The notes beneath the pieces were generated by a model. The model saw only the letters and a list, made by a program, of their open reading frames with translations. It did not search any database and had not been told where the DNA came from. 12,112 bases of DNA, from assembly GCA_035527095.1 (NCBI GenBank), contig DATLBC010000117.1:1-12112 (forward strand), given 5' to 3'. Numbering within the stretch: position 1 is the stretch's first letter; each line of letters starts with the position of its first letter. This document shows positions 6,474 through 12,112 of the stretch, in pieces. The DNA comes from Sva-07 sp035527095 (GTDB lineage: Bacteria; Actinomycetota; Acidimicrobiia; Acidimicrobiales; Ilumatobacteraceae). The position numbers and the translations under genes are program-made.

Positions 6474-7313
6474 ATGTACGGGTTCCTCCTGCGTCCGAAG
6501 TGGATCGCGTTCCACCTGCTCGTGTTCGGATCGATCGCGTTGATGATCTGGCTTGCGCTGTGGCAGCTCGACCGCCTCGACCAGCGCCGAGCGTTCAACG
6601 ACCTCGTGACCGAGCAGGTCGGACGAACGCCGGGACCGTTCGACGAGGTTCTGGCCGAGGCCGGCGACGACCCGGAGTCGATCGAGTGGCGACAGGCCAT
6701 CGTGTCGGGCACCTACCTCGACGACCAGGTGATCTGGTTCAACCGCTCGCAGGATGGCATTGCCGGCGACAACGTGCTGAGCGCCCTCGTCACGCCGGAC
6801 GGCACGACGGTGATCGTCAACCGGGGCTTCATCCCGCTCGGTTTCGATCTTCCCGCTCCGCCAACGGTCGAGACCGAGCTGCTCGCTCGCGTTCGGGTTC
6901 CCCAGTCGCGTCAGCGCTTCGAGCTGACCGACGCCAACACCACGGGCGAGCCCGTCACCGAGGTCCGACGCATCGACCTCGACCAACTGGCCGCGCAGCT
7001 GCCCGGCGACGTGGCGCCGGTCTACCTCGATCTCATCGACGCGATCCCGGCGCCAGGACCAAACGATCCGGTGCCGCTTCCCGCGCCCACACTCGACGAA
7101 GGTCCGCACCTGTCGTATGCGGCGCAGTGGTTCATCTTCGCCATGTGTGTGCTGATCGGCTGGGTACTCGCCGTGCGCAGGTCGATCCGCTCGCGACGCC
7201 GCGAGGCGCTCAGGGTCGCAGCAGACGAGCCAGCGATGCCGGATTCCGCCCTGCCAGACGCCGTCGTAGCTGCCAGTTCGACGACCGGAACAGACGAGAC
7301 ATCACCGCACTGA
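6474..7313 (+). CDS. SURF1-family cytochrome oxidase assembly protein
   Basis: Assists assembly of haem-copper cytochrome oxidase in the cytoplasmic membrane. The 279-residue product has the SURF1 topology: a transmembrane helix at about 10-30 followed by WQLDRLDQRR (30-39), a periplasmic-side domain with EWRQAIVSGTY (71-81) and VNRGFIPLG (115-123), then HLSYAAQWFIFA (212-223) leading into the second helix (about 215-235) and a basic RRSIRSRRRE stop-transfer. ATG 6474 (MYGFLLRPKW) is preferred over GTG 6465 because the predicted -10 box ends at 6463, putting transcription start after that GTG. No oxidase subunit or haem A gene is adjacent. The last 34 residues form a low-complexity tail that overlaps the lycopene cyclase end on the other strand. 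Confidence 0.9.
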   Translation: MYGFLLRPKWIAFHLLVFGSIALMIWLALWQLDRLDQRRAFNDLVTEQVGRTPGPFDEVLAEAGDDPESIEWRQAIVSGTYLDDQVIWFNRSQDGIAGDNVLSALVTPDGTTVIVNRGFIPLGFDLPAPPTVETELLARVRVPQSRQRFELTDANTTGEPVTEVRRIDLDQLAAQLPGDVAPVYLDLIDAIPAPGPNDPVPLPAPTLDEGPHLSYAAQWFIFAMCVLIGWVLAVRRSIRSRRREALRVAADEPAMPDSALPDAVVAASSTTGTDETSPH

Positions 7314-8475
7314 CCTCTCCGGGCGACGTGTCCACACGGAGATACGCCGTCCAGTCGCTCAGCGGGAGATCGAAGAACGCGTCGAAGAAGCTCCGCACCT
7401 CGTCGTCGTCGAGATCGAGGAGCACCTCGAGGCCATAGTCGTGCAATACCCGGGTGCGTCGCATCCAGCCGGGCCACACCGCGTCGGCGATCGGCGCCGG
7501 GTCGGCCACGCCGGCAGATGCCGCCAACGCACGACCTATCGCCACAGCGACGCGAGGCGCGGCGCGGATCGAGGCGGCAACCGAGAATCCGGTCGCTGCG
7601 TGCACGTAACCGGCCGCCGCGCCGAAGGCGATGATCGGCTGGTCAGGGTCAGGACGCGAACCACCCAGCGGGATGCGCACGTACTCGGTCCGTACGGCAT
7701 CGGCGAGCACGCTGTCCGGGTGACGTCCGAGCCGCGCGGCAAGCCGGGGCAGCAGTGCGATCGGCTCGATGGCCGGTCGGGCCGCCAGTACCGTTTCCTC
7801 CACCAGCCAGCCCTCGGCCATCGGAAGCGAGTAACAGAAGGTGGTCACACCGTGGGGACCGATCGTCGATGCCGCGCCGTCGGGGCCCAGAACCCGCCAA
7901 AAGTCCATGAACGTCGGCTGACCAAGATCGCCGGTCGGAGGCTCGGCCAACACGACGCCCAGCGCGGTCTGCCATGCCGGGGCCTGCTCGCCACTTCGTC
8001 GCGCGAAGCGGGAGGGCCAGCCGGTCGCGTCGACGACCACGCGGGCGACGATCGCGCCTCCGTCGTCGAGTTCGAGGCGATGTCCGGCACTGCTGGTGAC
8101 CTTCGCAACCACGACGTCGGTCACCCGGGCGATGCGATGAGTGACTTCCTCGCGCAGCTCGGCTCGTAGCCGGTCGTTGTCGAGCGTTGCATAGGTCCGT
8201 GGCAGCCGATGTGGCTTGGCCCCATAGGCCCACACCTCGTGGTTCTCAGTCGCGCTGACGGCGTCGACGTCGAGCAGCGCCACCCCCTCGGCGTCGACGA
8301 GGTCGTCGGTCCAGGTGCTGTAGGTGGCGGTCCAGGCAGCGTCGTCGCCGACGAGTGCGACCTCGATTCCTCGTGCGTGGCACGCCCGGGCCAGCGCGCT
8401 GCCTGCCGGTCCGTCACCGATCACGACGACGTCGAAGCGATCGATGGCCCGAGTCGTCGCTGTCGTTGCGGTCAC
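7210..8475 (-). CDS. Lycopene cyclase family protein (FAD/NAD(P)-binding)
   Basis: Predicted to cyclise the ends of lycopene to ionone rings in carotenoid synthesis, a non-redox reaction needing reduced flavin. The 421-residue protein has a Rossmann motif VVVIGDGPAGSALA (16-29), with Asp in place of the more usual Ala/Gly, VVDATGWPSRFA (147-158), a MDFWRV segment (190-195), the cyclase signature EETVLAARP (226-234) and GYVHAATGFSVA (289-300). The start is GTG 8475, which overlaps the TGA of the upstream hydrolase as GTGA, indicating translational coupling. No phytoene synthase or desaturase gene is nearby. The 3' end overlaps SURF1 on the opposite strand by 104 bases, and the overlapped cyclase part (WQLRRRLAGRNPASLARLL) looks family-like. 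Whether the product is beta- or epsilon-type cannot be told. Confidence 0.87.
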   Translation of the reverse strand: MTATTATTRAIDRFDVVVIGDGPAGSALARACHARGIEVALVGDDAAWTATYSTWTDDLVDAEGVALLDVDAVSATENHEVWAYGAKPHRLPRTYATLDNDRLRAELREEVTHRIARVTDVVVAKVTSSAGHRLELDDGGAIVARVVVDATGWPSRFARRSGEQAPAWQTALGVVLAEPPTGDLGQPTFMDFWRVLGPDGAASTIGPHGVTTFCYSLPMAEGWLVEETVLAARPAIEPIALLPRLAARLGRHPDSVLADAVRTEYVRIPLGGSRPDPDQPIIAFGAAAGYVHAATGFSVAASIRAAPRVAVAIGRALAASAGVADPAPIADAVWPGWMRRTRVLHDYGLEVLLDLDDDEVRSFFDAFFDLPLSDWTAYLRVDTSPGEVSAVMSRLFRSSNWQLRRRLAGRNPASLARLLRP

Positions 8476-9437
8476 TGCCGCTCGAGCTCGGCCATGCGAC
8501 GGAACTGTTCGATGACGTCGGGCGTGCGATGGCCGGGGTCGAGCGTTCGATACACCGTCTCGACATTGACCGCGATCCGTCCGAACTCGCCCCATTCGCC
8601 GAAGCGTTCGTCGAGGCCGAGTTCTCGACCGATGTCGCGAGCGGCGTCGAAGGCGTCCATCCCGGCAATGTGCCCTGCCGTTGCCGCCCCGTCGACGAAC
8701 GACAGATAGTCGCGTACCGCGACGATGCCGGCAGCGTCGGTCAAGGGCCCATGGCCGGGCACCACGGTCTCGGCGTCGAGGCCGAGCATCAGGTCGCATG
8801 CGGCGATCCAGTTCGACAACGGGCCGGCCCACACGATCGGGGTGCCACCGATGAACAAGATGTCTCCGGTGTACACGGTCCGGGCGTCGGGCACGTGGAC
8901 GATCGTGTCTCCGGCGGTGTGCGCCGGACCGACTTCGTACAACTCGACTCGCCGGCCACCGACGTCGAGGTCGAGGCGGCCATCGAACGTGCGGGTCGGC
9001 GGCACGAGCTCGATGCCGTCGAAGTTGAAGTCGCCGAAGAACGAACGAAACAGCTCGCCGACCTCACCCGGCGCACGGTTCAACGATGCGAGAATCGACG
9101 GAGGAACGTCAGCCATCTCAAGGGCGGTCGCAGCGGAGGCCACGATGTCGACGTCGGGCCGTCGACGTGCAACCTCGGCATTGCCGTAGCAGTGATCGCC
9201 GTTCGCATGTGTGTTGACGACGGTGTCGACCGGCGCCGCAGTGGTCGCAACCACCATCGAGTCGAGCATCGCGGCGGTCAGCTCGAGGTCGAACAACGTG
9301 TCGACCAGCAACGACTGCCCGTCGCCGACGATCAGCCCGGCGTTGCTCCAACCCCACCCACCATCTGGCTGCAGATACGCGTAGCACCCGTCGTCGAGTT
9401 CGTGGAGTCCGTTCGTGTAGTCGGGCGACATCGCCAT
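8472..9437 (-). CDS. Metallo-beta-lactamase-fold hydrolase
   Basis: A cytoplasmic metal-dependent hydrolase of unknown substrate, 321 residues. The fold motifs are in order: NAGLIVGDGQSLLVDTL (32-48), THANGDHCYGN (76-86), PAHTAGD with His173, YTGDILFIGGTP with Asp192, and PGHGPL with His229. The first motif is usually HxHxDH; here the second His is Asn79 (H77-A-N79-G-D81-H82). Such a change occurs in parts of this superfamily to my knowledge, but it should alter the first metal site. The C-terminal third is helical and may form a lid. The gene is coupled to lycopene cyclase by a GTGA overlap, so a role in carotenoid or lipid metabolism is possible but unproven. It is not evidence for beta-lactam resistance. 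Confidence 0.88.
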   Translation of the reverse strand: MAMSPDYTNGLHELDDGCYAYLQPDGGWGWSNAGLIVGDGQSLLVDTLFDLELTAAMLDSMVVATTAAPVDTVVNTHANGDHCYGNAEVARRRPDVDIVASAATALEMADVPPSILASLNRAPGEVGELFRSFFGDFNFDGIELVPPTRTFDGRLDLDVGGRRVELYEVGPAHTAGDTIVHVPDARTVYTGDILFIGGTPIVWAGPLSNWIAACDLMLGLDAETVVPGHGPLTDAAGIVAVRDYLSFVDGAATAGHIAGMDAFDAARDIGRELGLDERFGEWGEFGRIAVNVETVYRTLDPGHRTPDVIEQFRRMAELERQ

Positions 9438-9443
9438 CGACTC

Positions 9444-9449
9444 ATCTTG
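9444..9449 (-). promoter_or_regulatory. Candidate -10 box for a leaderless MBL hydrolase transcript
   Basis: The minus strand reads CAAGAT-GAGTCG-ATG, with the hexamer at -12 to -7 if transcription begins at the start codon (9437). It matches TAnnnT at two of three key positions. No Shine-Dalgarno sequence is visible, which agrees with a leaderless message. Confidence 0.3.
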
Positions 9450-9480
9450 ACACGACCGACGAGATGCGGGACCACCACCG

Positions 9481-9577
9481 ATGAGCGAAACCGCCGCATA
9501 CGGTCACCTCGCTCATCGCAACCGTCGGACCCCGCCGACCGATGAGCGAAGCCGCCGCATACGGTCACCTCGCTCAT
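9481..9577. repeat. 97-bp dimeric palindromic repeat, copy 2 (units 9481-9516 and 9542-9577)
   Basis: Two 36-bp imperfect palindromes stand 61 bp apart, each with 8-bp outer arms ATGAGCGA/TCGCTCAT and a CCGCATACGG core. The units differ from each other at one position, but from those of copy 1 (2795-2891) at about 8 of 36. The 25-bp spacer again begins CGCAACCG, and both copies are followed by CG(C/G)TGGG. The element lies between the GMC oxidoreductase end and the MBL hydrolase start; the GMC stop codon (9574-9576) is inside the second unit. It could act as a transcription end for the GMC gene. Confidence 0.85.
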
Positions 9578-10923
9578 CGGTGGGGGTGTCGGAGCCACCG
9601 GGCGCTGAGGCGTTCGGCGAGCATGGTGGTCGGCAGGTGCGTGTTGACGTCCGGGATCGACGGGAACACCGAGGCATCGCACACGTAGACGCCGTCGTAG
9701 CCGACGAGTCGGCCGTCGCCGTCGACCACCGTGCCCATCGCGCACGTGCTCGACGCGTGCACGTAGTCGCCCACCGCTTCACGAACCCATCGTTCGATCG
9801 AGTCGTCGCTGCTCAGTGCTGCACTCGTTGTGCCGGAAGCATCGATGTAGACCTCCTCGACGACGTCGCGGAATGCTGGAGCTGCGAGCAGCTCGAGTGC
9901 GATGTGCACCCCCGCCACCATCGCGGCCACGTCGCGCGGGTCGTCGAGCAGCGCGAAATCGACCTGCGGGTCGACGGTCGGATCGTCGGAAGCCAGCCGA
10001 ACCGTGCCGGCGCTCCCGTGCGGCCGCATCAGCGCCGCCATCAGCAGCCCGAATCCAGGAGCCGCGACACCGAGGTGATTCATCGGGAGGAACTGCCACG
10101 GGTCGCGCTGGAGCAGCGTGCCGATCGCAAGCTGGCCTGGCGACCCGACGGCACCGGCACGCAACAGCAGCGTGAACGGCGCCGAGGGATGATCTTGCAG
10201 CCCCACTCCGACGCCTGGCGTATCGACTCGCGATCGCAACAGGATCGCCGGTGTATGGATCGCTCCTGCCGCGAGCACCACATGATCGGCAGCGACCGTG
10301 TCACCGTCGGCCATTAGCACGCCCACCGCCCGACGCCCCTCGAACACGACTCGGTCGACCGATGACTCGACACGCACGGTGAGATTGCTGCGTTCGAGCG
10401 CGGGCCACAGCGAGGCCTCCGCAGCCGTGACCCGTCGACCATGACGTCGGGTCAGTCGGGCCCGTTCAGCGTCCGGGGCCGAGGCCAACAACGCTCGGTC
10501 GACGGCACCGAGCTCGGCATCGTCAGCTTTCTCCTGCGGCAGCTCGACGCCCGCCCACGCCTCGTCGGTGTCGCTCCATCCCCATGACCGGTACAGGTCC
10601 GGATCGCCACGCAGGGCGACCATGGCATTCACGGTCGAGGAGCCGCCGACGCCGCGACCTCGCGGGTATGGGCTCGCCAGACCACCGGTCGCTCGCGTCG
10701 CGACGAGCGAGTCGTATGTCCGGTTGGGCACGTCGAGCGCTGCGAGAAAATCGGGGCCTCCGAGATCGCCGACGAGATCGCCCCTGTCCAGGTCGGGACC
10801 GCCCTCGATCAGGATGACCGACCGGTCGGAATCGAACGACAATCGATTCGCGAGCACGCATCCAGCAGACCCGGCTCCGACGACGATCCAGCTCCCTGCA
10901 CCGGCTCGGTCAGACGAGGTCAC
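9574..10923 (-). CDS. GMC-family FAD-dependent oxidoreductase (short form)
   Basis: A flavoprotein that oxidises an alcohol-like substrate; the substrate is unknown. The 449-residue protein has the FAD dinucleotide motif VVGAGSAGCVLANRL (14-28) with the ribose-binding Glu40 in LIEGG, the GMC signature PRGRGVGGSSTVNAM (87-101), VVLAAGAIHTPAILLRS (215-231), and the C-terminal catalytic part YVHASSTCAMG (387-397, His389) followed by DVNTHLPTTMLAERL (425-439). At 449 residues it is shorter than typical GMC enzymes (about 500-600); the region between WGWSD and the ERSNLTV segment is short, so the substrate domain is reduced. A mycofactocin-associated MftG-like enzyme is one possibility, but no mft genes are here. 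The start is GTG 10923, exactly 6 bases after a TACGAT box. The stop lies within a palindromic repeat. Confidence 0.9.
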   Translation of the reverse strand: MTSSDRAGAGSWIVVGAGSAGCVLANRLSFDSDRSVILIEGGPDLDRGDLVGDLGGPDFLAALDVPNRTYDSLVATRATGGLASPYPRGRGVGGSSTVNAMVALRGDPDLYRSWGWSDTDEAWAGVELPQEKADDAELGAVDRALLASAPDAERARLTRRHGRRVTAAEASLWPALERSNLTVRVESSVDRVVFEGRRAVGVLMADGDTVAADHVVLAAGAIHTPAILLRSRVDTPGVGVGLQDHPSAPFTLLLRAGAVGSPGQLAIGTLLQRDPWQFLPMNHLGVAAPGFGLLMAALMRPHGSAGTVRLASDDPTVDPQVDFALLDDPRDVAAMVAGVHIALELLAAPAFRDVVEEVYIDASGTTSAALSSDDSIERWVREAVGDYVHASSTCAMGTVVDGDGRLVGYDGVYVCDASVFPSIPDVNTHLPTTMLAERLSARWLRHPHR

Positions 10924-10929
10924 CGCCTG

Positions 10930-10935
10930 ATCGTA
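10930..10935 (-). promoter_or_regulatory. Candidate -10 box for a leaderless GMC oxidoreductase transcript
   Basis: The minus strand reads TACGAT-CAGGCG-GTG: a TAnnnT hexamer at -12 to -7 relative to the first base of the GTG start codon. The spacing is identical to that at the S9 peptidase start. No good -35 is seen. Confidence 0.42.
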
Positions 10936-10936
10936 G

Positions 10937-10959
10937 GACAGATCGTTCAAGAATCTGTC
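10937..10959. promoter_or_regulatory. Operator-like inverted repeat between divergent genes
   Basis: GACAGAT (10937-10943) and ATCTGTC (10953-10959) are perfect 7-bp complements around a 9-base spacer. The dyad lies in the 61-bp gap between the GMC oxidoreductase and the plus-strand membrane protein, next to the GMC -10 box, where a dimeric regulator could control both. No regulator gene is adjacent. Confidence 0.4.
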
Positions 10960-10966
10960 TGTGGGC

Positions 10967-10984
10967 GCCGATAAGGAAATCGGC
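10967..10984 (+). promoter_or_regulatory. Hairpin presenting the Shine-Dalgarno sequence in its loop
   Basis: GCCGAT (10967-10972) and ATCGGC (10979-10984) form a perfect 6-bp stem whose 6-base loop is AAGGAA, a Shine-Dalgarno sequence 6 bases before ATG 10985. This ribosome site decides the start of the plus-strand membrane protein over the upstream GTG/ATG codons. Confidence 0.5.
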
Positions 10985-12058
10985 ATGGATGACACGACCG
11001 ACACCCTCGCGAGGCCGGGCTTTCCCCCGCCGCCTCCGGTGGCTGTCGCCCCCGCGACAGGTCGTGAGGGGTGGCCCGGCCAGATCAGCCAGGCAGGCCC
11101 GACACTGCCGAACGTGGCGCCCCAGGTGCCACGCCCGGCCACCGCGGACACGAGCCCATTCACTACCACGATGTTCGAGCCTTCGGCACCCGCACGAGGC
11201 AAACCGCCAAAAGGACGCAGCGGGTTCAAGCGGGCGATGAGCTGGGTGTTCCTGCTTGCAGTCCTGGGCGGACTCGCCTACGCCGGCATCACCTACGGCC
11301 CCGAGCTGATCGAGGAGGTCACGGGCGCCGACGAGGACAACGGACCTGCCGCCCCACTCGTGTATCCGATGCCGATCGCGCCGGCGATCCCCGTGCGCAG
11401 CGCAACGTTCACGGTCGACGAACCAGATCCGTTCGGTGGCATCCAGAACTATGAGGTCACCGCGGACTTCGAATCCGGCGTCACTCACGTGGTCATCCCT
11501 CGAGCGGACTCCCCGAACCTCGAGATCTTGACGCTGTGGGATCAGTCGTTCATCAGACGAATCGACGAGCCCACCTGGTACACCCTGCCCCGCGGCGACT
11601 TCCCCATCGACTTCTCCCTCGGGCGGAGCCGCTGGGTCCGCACGCTCGACGAACTCCTCCCCCCGGCGATCCGTCCGTACACGACGATCAACGAGGCAAC
11701 CGAGTCGTCCGTTGGCACCGAGCCGGCTCGCCGTCTCGTGGTGTCGACCAACTCGGCCCGCCTGCTCCAGATGCAGACCGCCGCCACAACTCCCGGCGCC
11801 GACGGCTCAACACCGCCGGCTCAGCAGCTCCCACCGGGCGTCGTGGTGCAGCCGGGACCCGACGGGGTCGATGACCCGACGATCGAGATCTGGGTCGACG
11901 ACCGCGGCATCGTGCGTAAGTCGATCATGCCCCCGCAGCTCGGTGGCGAGACGATCACGGTCACCTCGGTGACCGCCGATCCATTCGAGCCGGCGTTCCC
12001 CACCCCTGATGTGGTCGAACCGCTCACCGCTCAGGTGCTCTTCCGACTGGGCATCTGA
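10985..12058 (+). CDS. Single-pass membrane protein with exported beta-rich domain, function unknown
   Basis: I do not recognise a named family with certainty. The 357-residue protein starts at ATG 10985, chosen for its AAGGAA ribosome site; a longer frame from 10961 lacks one. Residues 1-80 are Pro/Ala-rich and probably disordered in the cytoplasm, including a PPPPP run at 14-18. A basic stretch (RGKPPKGRSGFKR, 71-83) precedes one membrane helix at about 86-104, placing the rest outside. The exterior part (about 135-350) alternates short strands, for example ATFTVDEPDPFGGIQNYEVT (140-159) and EIWVDDRGIVRK (301-312), interrupted by a Pro/Gly linker (about 267-296). The pattern of an amphipathic strand followed by a later WVDDRG strand recalls LolA/LppX-like lipid-binding folds, but this is inference. 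A 7-bp inverted repeat follows the stop. Confidence 0.8.
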   Translation: MDDTTDTLARPGFPPPPPVAVAPATGREGWPGQISQAGPTLPNVAPQVPRPATADTSPFTTTMFEPSAPARGKPPKGRSGFKRAMSWVFLLAVLGGLAYAGITYGPELIEEVTGADEDNGPAAPLVYPMPIAPAIPVRSATFTVDEPDPFGGIQNYEVTADFESGVTHVVIPRADSPNLEILTLWDQSFIRRIDEPTWYTLPRGDFPIDFSLGRSRWVRTLDELLPPAIRPYTTINEATESSVGTEPARRLVVSTNSARLLQMQTAATTPGADGSTPPAQQLPPGVVVQPGPDGVDDPTIEIWVDDRGIVRKSIMPPQLGGETITVTSVTADPFEPAFPTPDVVEPLTAQVLFRLGI

Positions 12059-12083
12059 CCGTTTGCTCAGCTCCCGAACGGTC
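12057..12083 (+). terminator. Possible terminator after the membrane protein gene
   Basis: GACCGTT (12057-12063, overlapping the stop codon) and AACGGTC (12077-12083) form a 7-bp stem around a 13-base loop, with no T tract afterwards. The large loop makes it a weak terminator candidate; it might instead be a binding site for the next gene beyond the edge. Bases 12084-12112 hold nothing I can identify. Confidence 0.3.
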
Positions 12084-12112
12084 CCGACGCTCCCCCTCGA
12101 CGTTGGCTCGAC

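Noticed and set aside
6429..7109. Upstream extension of the kinase frame on the minus strand
   Set aside because: It is antisense to clear SURF1 motifs, is Arg/Asp/Glu-rich shadow sequence, and kinase homology begins at 6428.
8472..9437. Beta-lactamase
   Set aside because: The superfamily fold is present but the motif is HxNxDH, there is no signal peptide, and its operon partner is a carotenoid enzyme.

Overview
This window is high-GC DNA with tightly packed genes, GTG starts and strong codon bias, typical of an actinobacterium. The protein set (compact SURF1, MetX-type acyltransferase, Fpg/Nei glycosylase, lycopene cyclase, GMC oxidoreductase, S9 peptidase) and the many starts with a -10-like box only 6-8 bases upstream (leaderless style) suggest an Ilumatobacter-like member of the Acidimicrobiia. 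That placement is inference from protein flavour, not from a marker gene.

Layout. Left edge to 2679, minus strand: metX (homoserine O-acyltransferase), then an Fpg/Nei-family DNA glycosylase 2 bases downstream, then a membrane-anchored protein whose tail becomes a strict acidic dipeptide repeat and runs off the left edge. Bases 2680-2926 hold no gene but contain a G-quadruplex-prone octamer tandem and a two-copy palindromic repeat. From 2927 to 6428, still minus strand, come a DUF4262 protein, an S9 prolyl-oligopeptidase-like hydrolase and an aminoglycoside-phosphotransferase-fold kinase. SURF1 (plus strand, 6474-7313) diverges from the kinase and overlaps the end of lycopene cyclase tail to tail by 104 bases. 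Lycopene cyclase (minus) is translationally coupled to an upstream metallo-beta-lactamase-fold hydrolase through a GTGA overlap. A second copy of the two-unit palindromic repeat follows, then a short GMC oxidoreductase (minus). A plus-strand single-pass membrane protein with an exported domain closes the window.

How the genes relate. Most are housekeeping or metabolic: methionine biosynthesis, oxidative DNA repair, peptide hydrolysis, cytochrome oxidase assembly, carotenoid ring formation. No single pathway ties the window together. I see no phage, transposase, CRISPR, toxin-antitoxin or defence genes, and no tRNA or rRNA.

The most interesting material is small-scale. It comprises a 97-bp dimeric palindromic repeat found twice with identical geometry and within-pair homogenisation, a (Glu/Asp)-(Ser/Val/Ala) repeat tail, a possible G-quadruplex abutting a stop codon, a hairpin that displays a Shine-Dalgarno sequence in its loop, and -10-like boxes at a fixed distance from several start codons. 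I did not find convincing evidence of a large undescribed multi-gene system.
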